From Paracoccus cavernae (GTDB taxonomy: Bacteria; Pseudomonadota; Alphaproteobacteria; Rhodobacterales; Rhodobacteraceae): 64,000 nucleotides of DNA. The notes below the pieces were generated by a model. The model was not told where the DNA came from and ran no database searches. It worked only from the letters and a program-made list of their open reading frames with translations. This document shows positions 47,122-57,480 of the stretch, piece by piece. Location: contig JAUFRC010000001.1 of assembly GCA_030410095.1 (NCBI GenBank), forward strand, positions 1,872,501 to 1,936,500. Direction: 5' to 3'. Position numbers and translations under genes: made by a program. The stretch's first letter is position 1; every line of letters starts with the position of its first letter.

Positions 47122-47148
47122 AAAGGGCGGCCCTTCGGCCGCCCTTTT
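47122..47148 (+). terminator. Terminator after the bactofilin gene
   Basis: AAAGGGCGGCC-CTTC-GGCCGCCCTTTT, 36 bases after the stop. Confidence 0.9.
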
Positions 47149-47190
47149 CCTTTCGGATTTTCGGATCCCTGGGCCCATAGGGCCCTCGCC

Positions 47191-48052
47191 TCAAAGGCTC
47201 TCGTCGCTGTCGGGCATCAATTGGCGGTACATGTGCCAACTGGCATGACCCAGAACCGGCAGCACCACCAGAAGGCCCAGAAACAGCGGCAGGATCGCCG
47301 CAAAGAGCAGTCCCGCGATGACGATGCCCCAAAGCAGCATCACGCCCTTGTTGTCCAGCACAGCCTGAAAGCTCGCGATGATGGCCGAGATCAGATCGAC
47401 CTCACGGTCGAGAATCAGCGGCAGCCCCACCACCGTCACCGAAAAGAGCACGCCCGCGAAACCCGCGCCGACCACGGTGCCGACCGCCAGCATGACCAGC
47501 CCGCGTCCTCCAGCAGGATCCCGGGCGAGCTGCTGATGTTGGTCAGCGAGGACAGCCCCATGAACAAGGCAAAAGTGGTATGGGCGACAAAGACCCAGAA
47601 CATGAACAACAGCAGGATGACCATCGCCATCGAAGGCACCTGCCGGTCCTTTGCGCGACCACCACGCGCAGAACGGCGGGCCAATCGAGCGGCTCGCCCA
47701 GCTCGATCCGCCGGCTGACCTCGTAAAGGCCGGTCGCGGCGAAGGGGGCCAGCAGGGGAAAGCCAACGATAAAGGGCATGAGCAGCCATTCGTTGCCGAA
47801 GGCAAAAGCCACCGCCGCCATCATCAGCCCGCCAAGCACATAAAAGGCCGAGAAAAACAGCCCGAAGGCAGGCGCACGGCGGAAGTCGCGCCAGCCCGCC
47901 GCCAAAGCCGAAGGAACGGCGGCCGCGGTGATGACCGCATGATCGGGAATGGGATCGGGCCCACGATCGAGACGGCCCTCGGCCGAAGTTTGATCGCGTC
48001 TTTGGTCGCGACCCGACACGGGGCTCTGCGGTTCCAGAACGGTTTTCGACAT
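47191..48052 (-). CDS. DUF2189 family integral membrane protein
   Basis: The product is about 287 aa with two bases restored. A charged N-terminus (MSKTVLEPQSPVSGRDQRRD) leads to ITAAAVPSALAAGWRDFRRA and helix pairs (AFGLFFSAFYVLGGLMMAAV, LLMPFIVGFPLLAPFAATGL). The DUF2189 marker YEVSRRIELGEPLDW comes next. Further helices follow (MAMVILLLFMFWVFVAHTTF, GTVVGAGFAGVLFSVTVVGL). Conserved in alphaproteobacteria, role unknown. A ggaggtgg site sets the start at 48052. Confidence 0.85.
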
Positions 48053-48107
48053 CTCCACCTCCACGCTGTCCGTGGAAGTCTAGCAAGTTGCCGCCCCGCT
48101 TGTCCCG

Positions 48108-48131
48108 AAAAAGGGCGCGTGACGCGCCCTT
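48108..48131 (-). terminator. Terminator after coaD
   Basis: On the minus strand GGGCGCG-TCA-CGCGCCC followed by TTTTT, seven bases past the coaD stop. Confidence 0.85.
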
Positions 48132-48137
48132 GTGCAC

Positions 48138-48632
48138 TCAGCGCGCGAATTGCTCGCGCAGGGCGGTGTTGACCGAGGGCGTCACGAATTTCGTCACGTC
48201 GCCGCCCATCCGCGCGATTTCCTTGACCAGCTTCGAGGCAATCGCCTGACGCCGTGCATCCGCCATCAGGAAAACCGTCTCGATGCTGGAATCCAGCGCG
48301 CGGTTCATCCCGACCATCTGGAATTCATATTCGAAATCGGCAACCGCCCGCAGGCCGCGCACGATGATATTGGCGCCGACATCGCGGGCACAATCGATCA
48401 GCAGGTTCTCGAACGGGTGGACAATGATCTCGCCGCCGGTTTTCGCCATGATCGCGTCACATTCGTGGCGCACCATCTCGACGCGGCGCTCGAGATCGAA
48501 CAGGGGCTTCTTGTCGCGGTTGATCGCAACGCCGATCACCAGCCGGTCCACCAGCGCCATTGCACGCTGGATGATATCGATATGACCCAAAGTGATCGGA
48601 TCAAACGTCCCCGGGTAGAGGCCAATGCGCAT
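48138..48632 (-). CDS. coaD: Phosphopantetheine adenylyltransferase
   Basis: The 164-aa product is intact. It starts MRIGLYPGTFDPITLGHIDI with the nucleotidyltransferase TxGH motif (TLGH). NIIVRGLRAVADFEYEFQMV and the C-terminal ASKLVKEIARMGGDVTKFV follow. It makes dephospho-CoA, the penultimate step of CoA synthesis. The start is set by aaaggattt upstream of ATG 48632. Confidence 0.96.
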   Translation of the reverse strand: MRIGLYPGTFDPITLGHIDIIQRAMALVDRLVIGVAINRDKKPLFDLERRVEMVRHECDAIMAKTGGEIIVHPFENLLIDCARDVGANIIVRGLRAVADFEYEFQMVGMNRALDSSIETVFLMADARRQAIASKLVKEIARMGGDVTKFVTPSVNTALREQFAR

Positions 48633-48773
48633 GTGAAATCCTTTCGCCTCGGTTTCGCAAAAGGTGGAACAGGATTCTGCTGCCGGATGCAAGAGGCGGG
48701 CCGCGCGAGAAAGCCGCGATGATGCAATCACAACGCGCGCGGCACCGGCCCCGAAAGGGACCGGCGGACGAGC

Positions 48774-49214
48774 TTATGCCCCCATGATCATGCCGGTCAG
48801 GGCCTCTTTCTCGGCATGAAGCTCTTTGAGGCGCGCGGAAACCGCATCCCCGATCGACACGAGGCCCAAAAGCTCGCCCTTGTCGTTGACGACCGGCAGG
48901 TGGCGGAAGCGCCCTTCGGTCATGCGCTCGAGGATGGTCAGCGCATCCTCGCCCGTGGTGCAGGTCACGAGCTTGCGCGTCATCAGCTCGCCGATCGGCC
49001 CGTTCAGGATCTCGGGGCCGTTGCGGCCCAATGCGCGCACGATATCGCGCTCCGACAGAATGCCGCTCGCCGTCTTGCCGTCATCCTCGCTGACGACAAC
49101 CGCACCGATGCGGCGCTCCGACAAGATGCGGGTCGCCTCGGCAACCAATGTATCGGGATGAACCGTCACGATTTCATTCGAGGCTTTCATCGAAAGGATC
49201 TGATTTACAAGCAT
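48774..49214 (-). CDS. CBS-domain protein
   Basis: The product is 146 aa with a CBS pair: residues 1-60 (VNQILSMKASNEIVTVHPDT, SERRIGAVVVSEDDGKTASG) and 70-130 (IGELMTRKLVTCTTGEDALT, EGRFRHLPVVNDKGELLGLV). Such stand-alone pairs bind adenosyl nucleotides and act as small regulators. The partner is unknown. The start is set by aggaag before ATG 49214. Confidence 0.9.
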   Translation of the reverse strand: MLVNQILSMKASNEIVTVHPDTLVAEATRILSERRIGAVVVSEDDGKTASGILSERDIVRALGRNGPEILNGPIGELMTRKLVTCTTGEDALTILERMTEGRFRHLPVVNDKGELLGLVSIGDAVSARLKELHAEKEALTGMIMGA

Positions 49215-49348
49215 CCCGTCTTCCTCCTGCATGTCTGTGGCGAATGAGCAAATAAGTCAAACCTGCCACATCGGGGCCATGCGTCAAGCCCGACCTTCGC
49301 GCGCCGCGTCTTTAGAACCGTGTGGCGCAACCCTGCCCCTGCCCCGCG

Positions 49349-50241
49349 TCAGGGGCTGACCAGCGCCTCGAGCCTCTGGACCTCGGCGCGCAGCCCTGCC
49401 GCGAAAGCATCGGCGAGCCGGTTCATCCGCCCGGAGCGCCGGTCGTCGGCATGGCGGATCAGCCAGAAGCTCCGCGTCAGCGAAATCTCGTCGCGCAAGA
49501 CCCGCCTCACGCCCGGCGCAAAGGGAATCGCGAAATCATGAACGATCCCGAGCCCGCCCGCCGCGCGGATCGCCTGCAGCTGAACCGACACCGAATTCGA
49601 GGTCAGCGCCGCGGTTTCGGCGCCTGTCTCGGCCAGATAATCCAGTTCGGAATCGTGGATCATGTCGGCAATATAGCCGATCATCTGATGACCCTTCAGA
49701 TCTGCGCGGCTGAGAAGCGGGGATGGGCGGCGAGGTAATCCTCGTGCGCGGCGAGGTGGAGCTTGTATTCCGTCAGCTTCTGCACCGTCAGCCGTCCGCT
49801 TTGCGGCGGCGAGACGCCAACCGCCATATCCGCCTCGCGCCGCGTCAGGTTGAAAAGGCGCGGCTGGGCGACGATCTGGACCTCGAGGCCGGGATGATCG
49901 GCGCAAAGCCGCGCGCAGACTTGCGGCAAAAGGTAATTGGCGCAACCGTCCGGCGCGCCGATCCGCAACTGGCCGGTCAACTCGTCATGCCCGCTCAGCG
50001 CCTCGCTTGCGCCCTGAAGCGCGGTCTCAGCGGCCTCGGCATGGGGGATGAGACGCTGGCCCTCGGCGGCGAGCTCGTAACCCTGCGGCGTCTTGAGAAA
50101 GAGCTTTGCTCCCAGCGATTGCTCGAGCCGCGCGATCCTGCGCCCGACGGTCGAGGCATCAACCCCGAGCTTGCGCCCCGCCGCCGAAAGGCTCTCGCCC
50201 CGCGCAACGGCGAGAAAGATGCGCATGTCGTCCCAGTCCAT
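49349..50241 (-). CDS. LysR-type transcriptional regulator, probable regulator of the mms operon
   Basis: The product is about 297 aa with one base restored near 49705. The N-terminal helix-turn-helix is MDWDDMRIFLAVARGESLSA, GRKLGVDASTVGRRIARLEQ. The effector domain includes TGQLRIGAPDGCANYLLPQV and, after the shift, MIGYIADMIHDSELDYLAET. Divergent placement 155 bases from mmsA and a palindrome between them suggest control of valine catabolism, as seen for LysR-mmsA pairs in relatives. Confidence 0.85.
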
Positions 50242-50292
50242 TGCGACCCCTGCCGCCGGCCGCGCTTTTTACGCGGCGTTTCAAGCCTCGGC

Positions 50293-50308
50293 TTTGCATT
50301 TATGCAAA
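50293..50308. promoter_or_regulatory. Palindrome between the LysR gene and mmsA
   Basis: TTTGCAT-TT-ATGCAAA, a perfect 7-base inverted repeat with a two-base centre, 51 bases from the LysR start and 88 bases before mmsA. It is a likely operator, possibly for the LysR protein. Its TTTGCA-TGCAAA ends also resemble the acyl-CoA regulator boxes at 43467-43494. Confidence 0.55.
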
Positions 50309-50396
50309 ACGCTTTTGCCAGCCTTCCTCTTTTCGCAGCAGTTGCGCAAGGCTATCCTTTGGACAACTTTGGAACAGACACCTTTGGGAGGATGCG

Positions 50397-51895
50397 ATGG
50401 AAGAGCTTTATCACTGGATCGACGGCAAGGAAGTCAAAGGGACGACGGGCCGTTTCAGCGACGTCTACAACCCCGCCACCGGCGAGATCATCGCCCGCGT
50501 GCCGCTGGCCTCGCCGGCAGAGCTCGACGCCGCCATCGCCAGCGCCGAAAAAGCGCAAATCGGCTGGGCCGCGACCAACCCGCAGCGCCGCGCCCGCGTC
50601 ATGATGAAATTCGGCGATCTCATCAACGCCAATATGGACAAACTGGCCGAGCTGGTCAGCCGCGAGCATGGCAAGACCCTGCCCGACGCACGCGGCGACG
50701 TGCAGCGCGGTCTTGAAGTGATCGAAGTCTGCATGGGCGCGCCCGCGATGCTCAAGGGCGAGTTCACCGATAACGCCGGTCCGGGGATCGACCTTTATTC
50801 GATGCGCCAGCCGCTGGGTGTGGTCGCGGCGATCACCCCTTCAACTTCCCCGCGATGATCCCGCTGTGGAAAATGGGTCCGGCGCTTTCGGCCGGCAACG
50901 CCATGATCCTCAAACCCTCCGAGCGCGTGCCCTCGACCGCGCTGATGCTTGCGAAACTGGCGCAGGAAGCCGGTCTGCCGGACGGCGTGCTTCAGGTCAT
51001 GAACGGCGACAAAGAGGCGGTCGATACCCTGCTCGACCATCCCACCATCCAGGCTCTGGGCTTCGTCGGCTCGACCCCGATCGCGCAATATATCTATGGC
51101 CGCGCGGCAACCAACGGCAAACGCGCCCAGTGCTTCGGCGGCGCGAAGAACCACATGCTGATCATGCCCGATGCCGATCTCGACAAGGCGGCGGATGCGC
51201 TGATCGGTGCGGGCTTCGGCGCGGCGGGCGAACGCTGCATGGCGATCTCGGTCGCGGTTCCGGTCGGCGATGCAACGGCCGATGCGCTGATCGAGCGCCT
51301 GATCCCGCGCATCGAAAAGCTCAAGGTCGGCCCCTATACCGCCGGCAATGACGTCGATTTCGGCCCCGTCATCACCGCCGCCGCGAAAAGCCGCATCGAC
51401 GGTCTGGTCAACAAAGGCGTCGAGCAGGGCGCGAAACTCGTGGTCGACGGGCGCAACCTGCGCATCCAGGGCTACGAAAACGGCTTCTTCGTCGGTCCCT
51501 CGCTCTTCGACAATGTCACCGCCGACATGGACATCTACAAGGAAGAGATCTTTGGTCCGGTCCTCTCGACCGTGCGCGCGCAATCCTACGAGGAAGCGCT
51601 CAAGCTGGTCATGGACAACGACTACGGCAACGGCACGGCCATCTTCACCGCTGACGGCGACACTGCGCGCGATTACGCAAGCCGCGTCAATGTCGGCATG
51701 GTCGGCGTCAACTTCCCGATTCCGGTGCCGCTGAGCTACTACACCTTCGGCGGCTGGAAGAAATCGGCCTTCGGCGATCTCAACCAATACGGTCCCGACG
51801 CCTTCCGCTTCTACACCAAGACCAAGACCGTCACGACGCGCTGGTTCTCGGGGATCAAGGACGGCGCCAACCTCAACTTCAAAGCGCTCGACTAA
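50397..51895 (+). CDS. mmsA: Methylmalonate-semialdehyde dehydrogenase (CoA-acylating)
   Basis: The product is about 499 aa with one C restored near 50842 (VAAITPFNFPAMIPLWKMGP). The aldehyde-dehydrogenase features are ILKPSERVPSTALMLAKLAQ, LGFVGSTPIAQYIYGRAATN and GAKNHMLIMPDADLDKAADA. The catalytic Cys lies in GAAGERCMAISVAVPVG. It oxidises methylmalonate semialdehyde to propionyl-CoA at the end of valine breakdown. It starts MEELYHWIDGKEV after a gggagg site and is first in the operon. Confidence 0.95.
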
Positions 51896-51909
51896 GCGCG
51901 CCGTCGCAT

Positions 51910-51961
51910 GGGTATTTGGGTGACAGAGAAAGCAGCCTTTCTTCATCACTTAAATACCCCG
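51910..51961. repeat. Copy 3 of the GGGTATTTGGGTGA motif, here as an inverted repeat
   Basis: GGGTATTTGGGTGACAGAGA at 51910 faces TTTCTTCATCACTTAAATAC at 51939, so the two arms can form a stem of about 12 pairs around a GCAGC centre. It lies 15 bases after mmsA. Related single arms are at 32252-32272 and 33862-33884. Confidence 0.55.
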
Positions 51962-52170
51962 AACTTCGAAGGGGCAGGTCACGCTGCCCCTTCATCCTTT
52001 GACGAGGCGCACACGCAGAGCGCGAAATCGCCGCGATTCACTCGCCCAGAACGGCACAAGCCCGACTTTGCACATCCGGACAAAATGGGGCGCGAGGGGT
52101 GACGGGCGGTTGCCCATGATCGCGATTGCGTCGCATAACCGACAAGACGAATTCAACGGAGGAGGGCCGC

Positions 52171-53315
52171 ATGGATTTCGATCTCAACGAAGAGCAGCAG
52201 GCCATATTCGAGATGGCGCGGGATTTCGGGGCCGAGCATATCGCCCCCATGCGCTCGATTGGGAGCGGGCGGGCACCATTCCGCGCGCGCTTTGGCCCGA
52301 ACTCGGCGCTTTGGGGCTTGGCGGGATCTATGTCGGCGAGGAATACGGCGGCTCGGGGCTGAGCCGGCTTGACGGCACCATCATCTTCGAGGCCCTCGCC
52401 ATGGCCTGCCCCTCGGTCGCGGCGTTCCTTTCGATCCACAACATGTCGGCGGCGATGATCGACAAATTCGGCTCTGACGAATTGCGCGCGCGTTTTCTGC
52501 CCGATATCTGCACCATGACGAAAGTCGCCTCCTACTGTCTGACCGAACCCGGCAGCGGCTCCGATGCAGCGGCACTGCGCAGTCGCGCCGAGGCCGGCCC
52601 CGAAGGCTGGCGCGTGAACGGCACCAAGGCCTTCATCTCGGGCGGCAGCTATTCCGATCTTTACGTCACGATGGTCCGCACCGGCGTGGACGGTCCCAAG
52701 GGCATCAGCGCTTTGGTGGTCGAGGACGGCGCGCCCGGTCTCAGTTTCGGCGCGCTCGAGCACAAGATGGGCTGGAGGGCGCAGCCGACCTCGCAAGTCC
52801 AGTTCGACGACTGTCTTGTGCCCGAGGCCAACCTTCTGGGCAGCGAGGGCAAGGGATTTTCCTATGCGATGGCAGGGCTCGACGGCGGGCGGCTCAATAT
52901 CTCGGCAACGGCTCTGGGCGGCGCGCAGGCGGCCTTCGACGCGACCCTGCGCTATATGGGCGAGCGGCGCGCTTTCGGGCAAAGCCTCGACCAGTTTCAG
53001 GCCCTCCAGTTCCGTCTTGCAGAGATGGAGACCGCGCTGCAGGCCGCACGGGTCTTTTTGCATATGGCGGCGGACAAGCTTGACCGCGGCACGGCGGATG
53101 CGACGAAATTCTGCGCAATGGCCAAGCTCCATGTGACCGATGCCGCGTTTGATGTCGCCAACCAATGCCTCCAACTGCATGGCGGCTACGGCTATCTCGC
53201 CGATTACGGGATCGAGAAAATCGTGCGCGATTTGCGCGTCCACCAGATCCTCGAAGGCACCAATGAAATCATGCGGCTCATCATCGGCCGCGCAGTTTTG
53301 AGCGAAAGGGGCTGA
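52171..53315 (+). CDS. Acyl-CoA dehydrogenase, probable isobutyryl-CoA dehydrogenase
   Basis: The product is about 381 aa with one base restored near 52255. It contains MDFDLNEEQQAIFEMARDFG, then LGALGLGGIYVGEEYGGSGL. The FAD-binding signatures are SYCLTEPGSGSDAAALRSRA and GGYGYLADYGIEKIVRDLRV, and the catalytic Glu lies in HQILEGTNEIMRLIIGRAVL. Its place between mmsA and the 3-hydroxyisobutyryl-CoA hydrolase points to oxidation of isobutyryl-CoA in valine breakdown. Electrons pass to ETF. Confidence 0.9.
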
Positions 53316-53316
53316 G

Positions 53317-54318
53317 ATGAACGACCTCTCGATCCGCAAGGACCGCAAAGCGGGCCGCATCACCTTTACCCGTCCGCAGGCGCTCAATGCGCTGAGCCAC
53401 GAGATGGCGCTGGCGATCATCGACGCGCTGAGCGACTGGGAGAACGACCCTTCGGTCGCGCTGATCATCATCGATGCCGAGGGCGATCGCGCCTTTTGCG
53501 CGGGCGGCGACATCGCGGCGGTCTATCAGGCCGGCAAAGCGGGCGACCACAGCGTGGGTCAGGTCTTTTTCGCCGATGAATACCGCATGAACGGCATGCT
53601 CGCCGATTATCCCAAGCCGGTCGTGGCCTTCATGCAGGGCTTCGTCATGGGTGGCGGCGTCGGCGTTGGCGGCCATGTCGCTCACCGCGTCGTCGGCGAC
53701 AGCACGCAGGTCGCCATGCCCGAGACCGGCATCGGCCTTGTTCCCGATGTCGGCGGCAGCTGGCTGCTGGCGCGTGCGCCGGGCCGGATCGGCGAATATC
53801 TCGGCCTGACGGGCGGACGGATGGATGCGGGCGACGCGATCCATGCGGGCTTTGCCGATTTCTACCTGCCCGAGGCGGAATGGCCCGCCATGATCGACAA
53901 GCTTGCCGAAAGCGGCGATGCGTCCCTGCTCAAGGGCCGCCCCGCCCCGCATTCGGCTTTGGCCGACCGCGACCTATCGGCATTTGGCGGCCGCAGCGTC
54001 GCCGATATTGTCAAGGCGCTCGAGGCTGCGGACAATCAGGAGGCACTCAAGCCCCTGCGCCGCAACTCGCCTTTGTCGATGGCCGCGACTTTGGCGATGG
54101 TGCGGGCGGCGCGCGGCGACCAGCGCATGCAGGAATCGATCAGCCGCGAATACCGTTTCACCTATCGCGCCACCGCAGAGAGCGATTTTATCGAAGGGGT
54201 GCGCGCCCAGATCATCGACAAGGACCGCAACCCGCAATGGCAGGCCGATGCAAGCCCCGCCAAGGTCGAGGCGATGCTCGCATCGCTCGGGAGCAACGAA
54301 TTGGCATGGGAGCAGTAA
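53317..54318 (+). CDS. 3-hydroxyisobutyryl-CoA hydrolase-type enoyl-CoA hydratase/isomerase protein
   Basis: The 333-aa product is intact. The crotonase fold shows RAFCAGGDIAAVYQAGKAGD (oxyanion hole) and VVAFMQGFVMGGGVGVGGHV, with catalytic Glu/Asp in AMPETGIGLVPDVGGSWLLA. The C-terminal half (LRRNSPLSMAATLAMVRAAR, FTYRATAESDFIEGVRAQII) matches the hydrolase branch and not simple hydratases. It frees 3-hydroxyisobutyrate from its CoA ester. It lies between the dehydrogenase and mmsB with one-base spacings. Confidence 0.9.
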   Translation: MNDLSIRKDRKAGRITFTRPQALNALSHEMALAIIDALSDWENDPSVALIIIDAEGDRAFCAGGDIAAVYQAGKAGDHSVGQVFFADEYRMNGMLADYPKPVVAFMQGFVMGGGVGVGGHVAHRVVGDSTQVAMPETGIGLVPDVGGSWLLARAPGRIGEYLGLTGGRMDAGDAIHAGFADFYLPEAEWPAMIDKLAESGDASLLKGRPAPHSALADRDLSAFGGRSVADIVKALEAADNQEALKPLRRNSPLSMAATLAMVRAARGDQRMQESISREYRFTYRATAESDFIEGVRAQIIDKDRNPQWQADASPAKVEAMLASLGSNELAWEQ

Positions 54319-54319
54319 G

Positions 54320-55190
54320 ATGAAGATCGGGTTTATCGGACTGGGAAATATGGGCGGGCCGATGGCTGCCAATCTCGCGAAAGCGGGCCATGAGGTCGCG
54401 GGCTTCGACCTGTTCGCGCCGATGCCCGAGGGCGTCGCCAAAGCCGCCAGCGCAGCCGAGGCCGTCGCGGGCGCGGATGTCGCGATCACCATGCTCCCCA
54501 ATGGCGCGATCCTGCGCAGTGTCGCCGACGAGATCGTCCCCGCGATGGCGGCTGGTGCGGTTTTCTGCGACTGCTCGACCGTCGATGTCGCCAGCGCCCG
54601 CGCCGTGGCCGAACAGGCCGATGCCACGGGGCTCGGTGCGCTTGATGCGCCGGTTTCGGGCGGGATCGGGGTGCTTCGGCCGGCACGTTGACCTTCATGG
54701 TCGGCGGTTCGGATGCGGCCTATGCCAAGGTTCTGCCGCTCTTCGAGATCATGGGCCAGAAATCCGTCCATTGCGGCGCCTCGGGGCCGGTCAGGCCGCC
54801 AAGATCTGCAACAACATGATCCTCGGCGTCACCATGATCGCGACCTGCGAGGCGTTTGCGCTGGCCGACAAGCTGGGCCTCGATCGCGGCAAGATGTTCG
54901 ATGTCGTCTCGACCTCGTCGGGCTACAGTTGGTCGATGAATGCCTATTGCCCCGCGCCGGGTGTCGGGCCGAACTCGCCCGCGGATAACGGCTACAAGCC
55001 TGGTTTCGCATCCGAACTGATGCTCAAGGACCTGCGCCTGTCGCAGCAAGCCGCGCAGGATGCCGATGCCGACACGCCGATGGGCAAGCTGGCAACCGCG
55101 CTTTACGGCAATTTTGTCGAGGACGAGGACGGCAAGGGGCGCGACTTCTCGGCCATGCTGCCGCGGTTCGCCAAACGCCATCGCGTGTGA
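54320..55190 (+). CDS. mmsB: 3-hydroxyisobutyrate dehydrogenase
   Basis: The product is about 290 aa with two bases restored (near 54672 and 54782). NAD-binding start MKIGFIGLGNMGGPMAANLA, substrate-binding DAPVSGGIGVL then GTLTFMVGGSDAAYAKVLP, and catalytic Lys region GQAAKICNNMILGVTMIATC. The closing helical domain is EDEDGKGRDFSAMLPRFA. It oxidises 3-hydroxyisobutyrate to methylmalonate semialdehyde, the substrate of MmsA. It is the last gene of the valine operon. Confidence 0.95.
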
Positions 55191-55321
55191 TTTCGGCAAC
55201 AGTTTCTCCCTTAACCGCTTTTGGCGGAAACCCGGGACAAATCTGACGGGTTGGATCTAATACGGCGTCCCCGTGATGCCGTATTCCTTTTGTTCCGTAA
55301 CAAACAGCACGCTCCAACCCG

Positions 55322-55804
55322 ATGGCACCGTCTCTTATCAAAGCCTGCGTCCGCTTGGTTTTTGCCAGCTCTTTCGTTTTGGTCCTGGCCGTATTCGGCA
55401 CCAGAACGGATCTGCAGGCACAAAACGTCGCAAAGCAGAGCCTGCCGCAGGCGCATGACAGCGGGCGGCAGTCGCAGAGCGGTGCTGCAGAGGCGCGCGC
55501 CCTGTGGACCAGCCTGCACGGCCCCTCCGGACAGGCACATGGCACCATGCAGGGCTCGGCGGCAATGACGGGCAAGGCCGCGTTCCGGACCGACCGCGCT
55601 GTGGCGAGCTGTGCCAAATTGCGCGTGGGTGCCGAGGTCGACACCCAGCGTCTCCACGTCGTGACCCGCCCCGGCCTTTACGGCATCGGGGCCGCGCCAC
55701 GCGGCAGCTCTTATGGAATCGTTGACGGTCGTCTGGTGCGCTTCGACCCCGATACGATGCGCGTGCAATCGGTGGTGCGCAGGGTCGAAGCCATTCTCGA
55801 CTAG
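55322..55804 (+). CDS. Exported protein of unknown function
   Basis: The product is 160 aa. It begins with a signal peptide or anchor (LIKACVRLVFASSFVLVLAV) and a short linker. The compact C-terminal part reads FRTDRAVASCAKLRVGAEVD then LYGIGAAPRGSSYGIVDGRL and ends VRRVEAILD. No family is recognised. It converges on recN. Confidence 0.6.
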   Translation: MAPSLIKACVRLVFASSFVLVLAVFGTRTDLQAQNVAKQSLPQAHDSGRQSQSGAAEARALWTSLHGPSGQAHGTMQGSAAMTGKAAFRTDRAVASCAKLRVGAEVDTQRLHVVTRPGLYGIGAAPRGSSYGIVDGRLVRFDPDTMRVQSVVRRVEAILD

Positions 55805-55833
55805 GCCCCGCATCGCGCCCCGAGAGCCGGATC

Positions 55834-57474
55834 TCAGCCCTTGAGCAGCGCGCGGGCCGCATCTTTGGCGGCATCGGTAATCTCTTCGCCCGCAAGCATC
55901 CGCGCCAGCTCCTCGACCCGCTCTTCGGCATCGAGCGCCGCGACTTTCGAGGTGGTCATGCCCTTGGCGACCGATTTCGCGACGCGGAAATGATGGCTGC
56001 CCAAAGCCGCGACCTGCGGCGAATGGGTCACGACCAGCACCTGCGCATCGCCTGCCAGCTTGGCCAACCTGCGCCCGACCGCATCGGCGGTCGCGCCGCC
56101 GACACCACGGTCGATCTCGTCGAAAATCAGGACCAGAGCCTCGTTGCCGCGCGCAAGACTGACCTTGAGCGCCAGCAGGAAGCGCGAGAGCTCCCCGCCC
56201 GAAGCGATCCGGTCGAGCGGACCCGAGGGCGCGCCGGGGTTGGTCGCAACCGTAAAGGTCACGGCATCGCGCCCGTCGGGACCGGCCTCTCCGGCTTCGA
56301 CGCGGGTCTCGAAAACCGCGCGCTCCATCTTGAGGGGCGCAAGCTCGGCCGCCATGGCCTCGTCGAGCAGCTTGGCACCCGCACGACGCTTGGCCGTCAG
56401 ACGCTCGGCCTCGCGCTCGAAATCCGCCTCGGCCAGCGACAAGGCACCCTGCAGCCGCGCCAGATCCCCTCGCCCGCATCAAGCGCGGCAAGGCGTTGGC
56501 GCAGGGCATCGGCCAGCCCCGCCAGATCATCGGCCAGAACGTCGTGCTTGCGCGCAAGCGCCCGCAGAGCAAAGAGCCGCTCTTCGGTCAGCTCCAGATC
56601 GCGGGGGTCGAAATCCATCGCGTTCAGCGCGGCCTCGACACCGGCGCTGGCATCGCCAAGCTCAATCAGCGCGCGTTGTAGCGCGGCGGCCGGTGCCTCG
56701 AGCGTACCCTCGGCGCGATCGGCCGCGGATTCGAGCCAGCGGTTGGCGTCCAGCATCGCGCCCTCGGCCCCGTCCGGCCCCAAGGCCTGCAAGGCGCGCG
56801 CAACATCGACGCGGATCTTTTCGGCGCCCTGCATGGCGCGGCGGCGGATGTCGAGCTCGGCCTCTTCGCCGGGCTTGGGGTCGAGCTTGTCGAGCTCGGC
56901 CACGGCATGGCGCAGGAATTCTTCCTCGCCGCGTGCGGCGGCAAGGCGGGCCTCTGCGGCCTCGAGCGCGGCACCGGCCTCGCGGCGGACCACCCAGGCG
57001 CGGCGCGAGGCCGAAAGATCGACCGCCGCGAAAGCATCCAGCAACGCACGGTGGCCGCGCGGGTTGAGCAGACCGCGATCATCATGCTGGCCGTGAAGCT
57101 CGACCAGCGTTTCCGAGAGCGCGCAGCACCTCGCCCGAGGCGCGGCGGTCGTTGATCCATGCGGTCTTGCGGCCCTCGGACTGGTTGACGCGGCGCAGGA
57201 TCAGCTCGTCGCCGACGGGAATGCCCGCCTCTTCGAGAACCGCTCGGCCCGGATGGGATGCGGGCAGATCGAACACCGCCGTGACCTCGCCTTGTGCCGC
57301 GCCCGCGCGCACCAGATCGGCGCGCCCGCGCCAACCCAGCACGAAACCCAAACAGTCGAGCAAAATGGATTTGCCCGCGCCGGTCTCGCCGGTCAACACG
57401 TTGAGACCGGGATGGAAATCGAGTTCCAGCCGGTCGATCAACAAGACATCGCGGATATCAAGATGCCGCAGCAT
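55834..57474 (-). CDS. recN: DNA repair protein RecN
   Basis: The product is about 547 aa with three bases restored (two near 57115, one near 56468). The SMC-like ATPase head is present: Walker A LNVLTGETGAGKSILLDCLG, signature RIASGGELSRFLLALKVSLA, and Walker B LVLIFDEIDRGVGGATADAV. The coiled-coil arms lie between (such as AEARLAAARGEEEFLRHAVA). It acts in double-strand-break repair. I see no GTTC-N7-GTTC box directly upstream in the short gap to bamD. Confidence 0.94.
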
Positions 57475-57480
57475 CGGGGC

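Noticed and set aside
48745..48768. Terminator after the CBS-domain gene
   Set aside because: A CCGG...CCGG hairpin exists but no T run follows on the minus strand.
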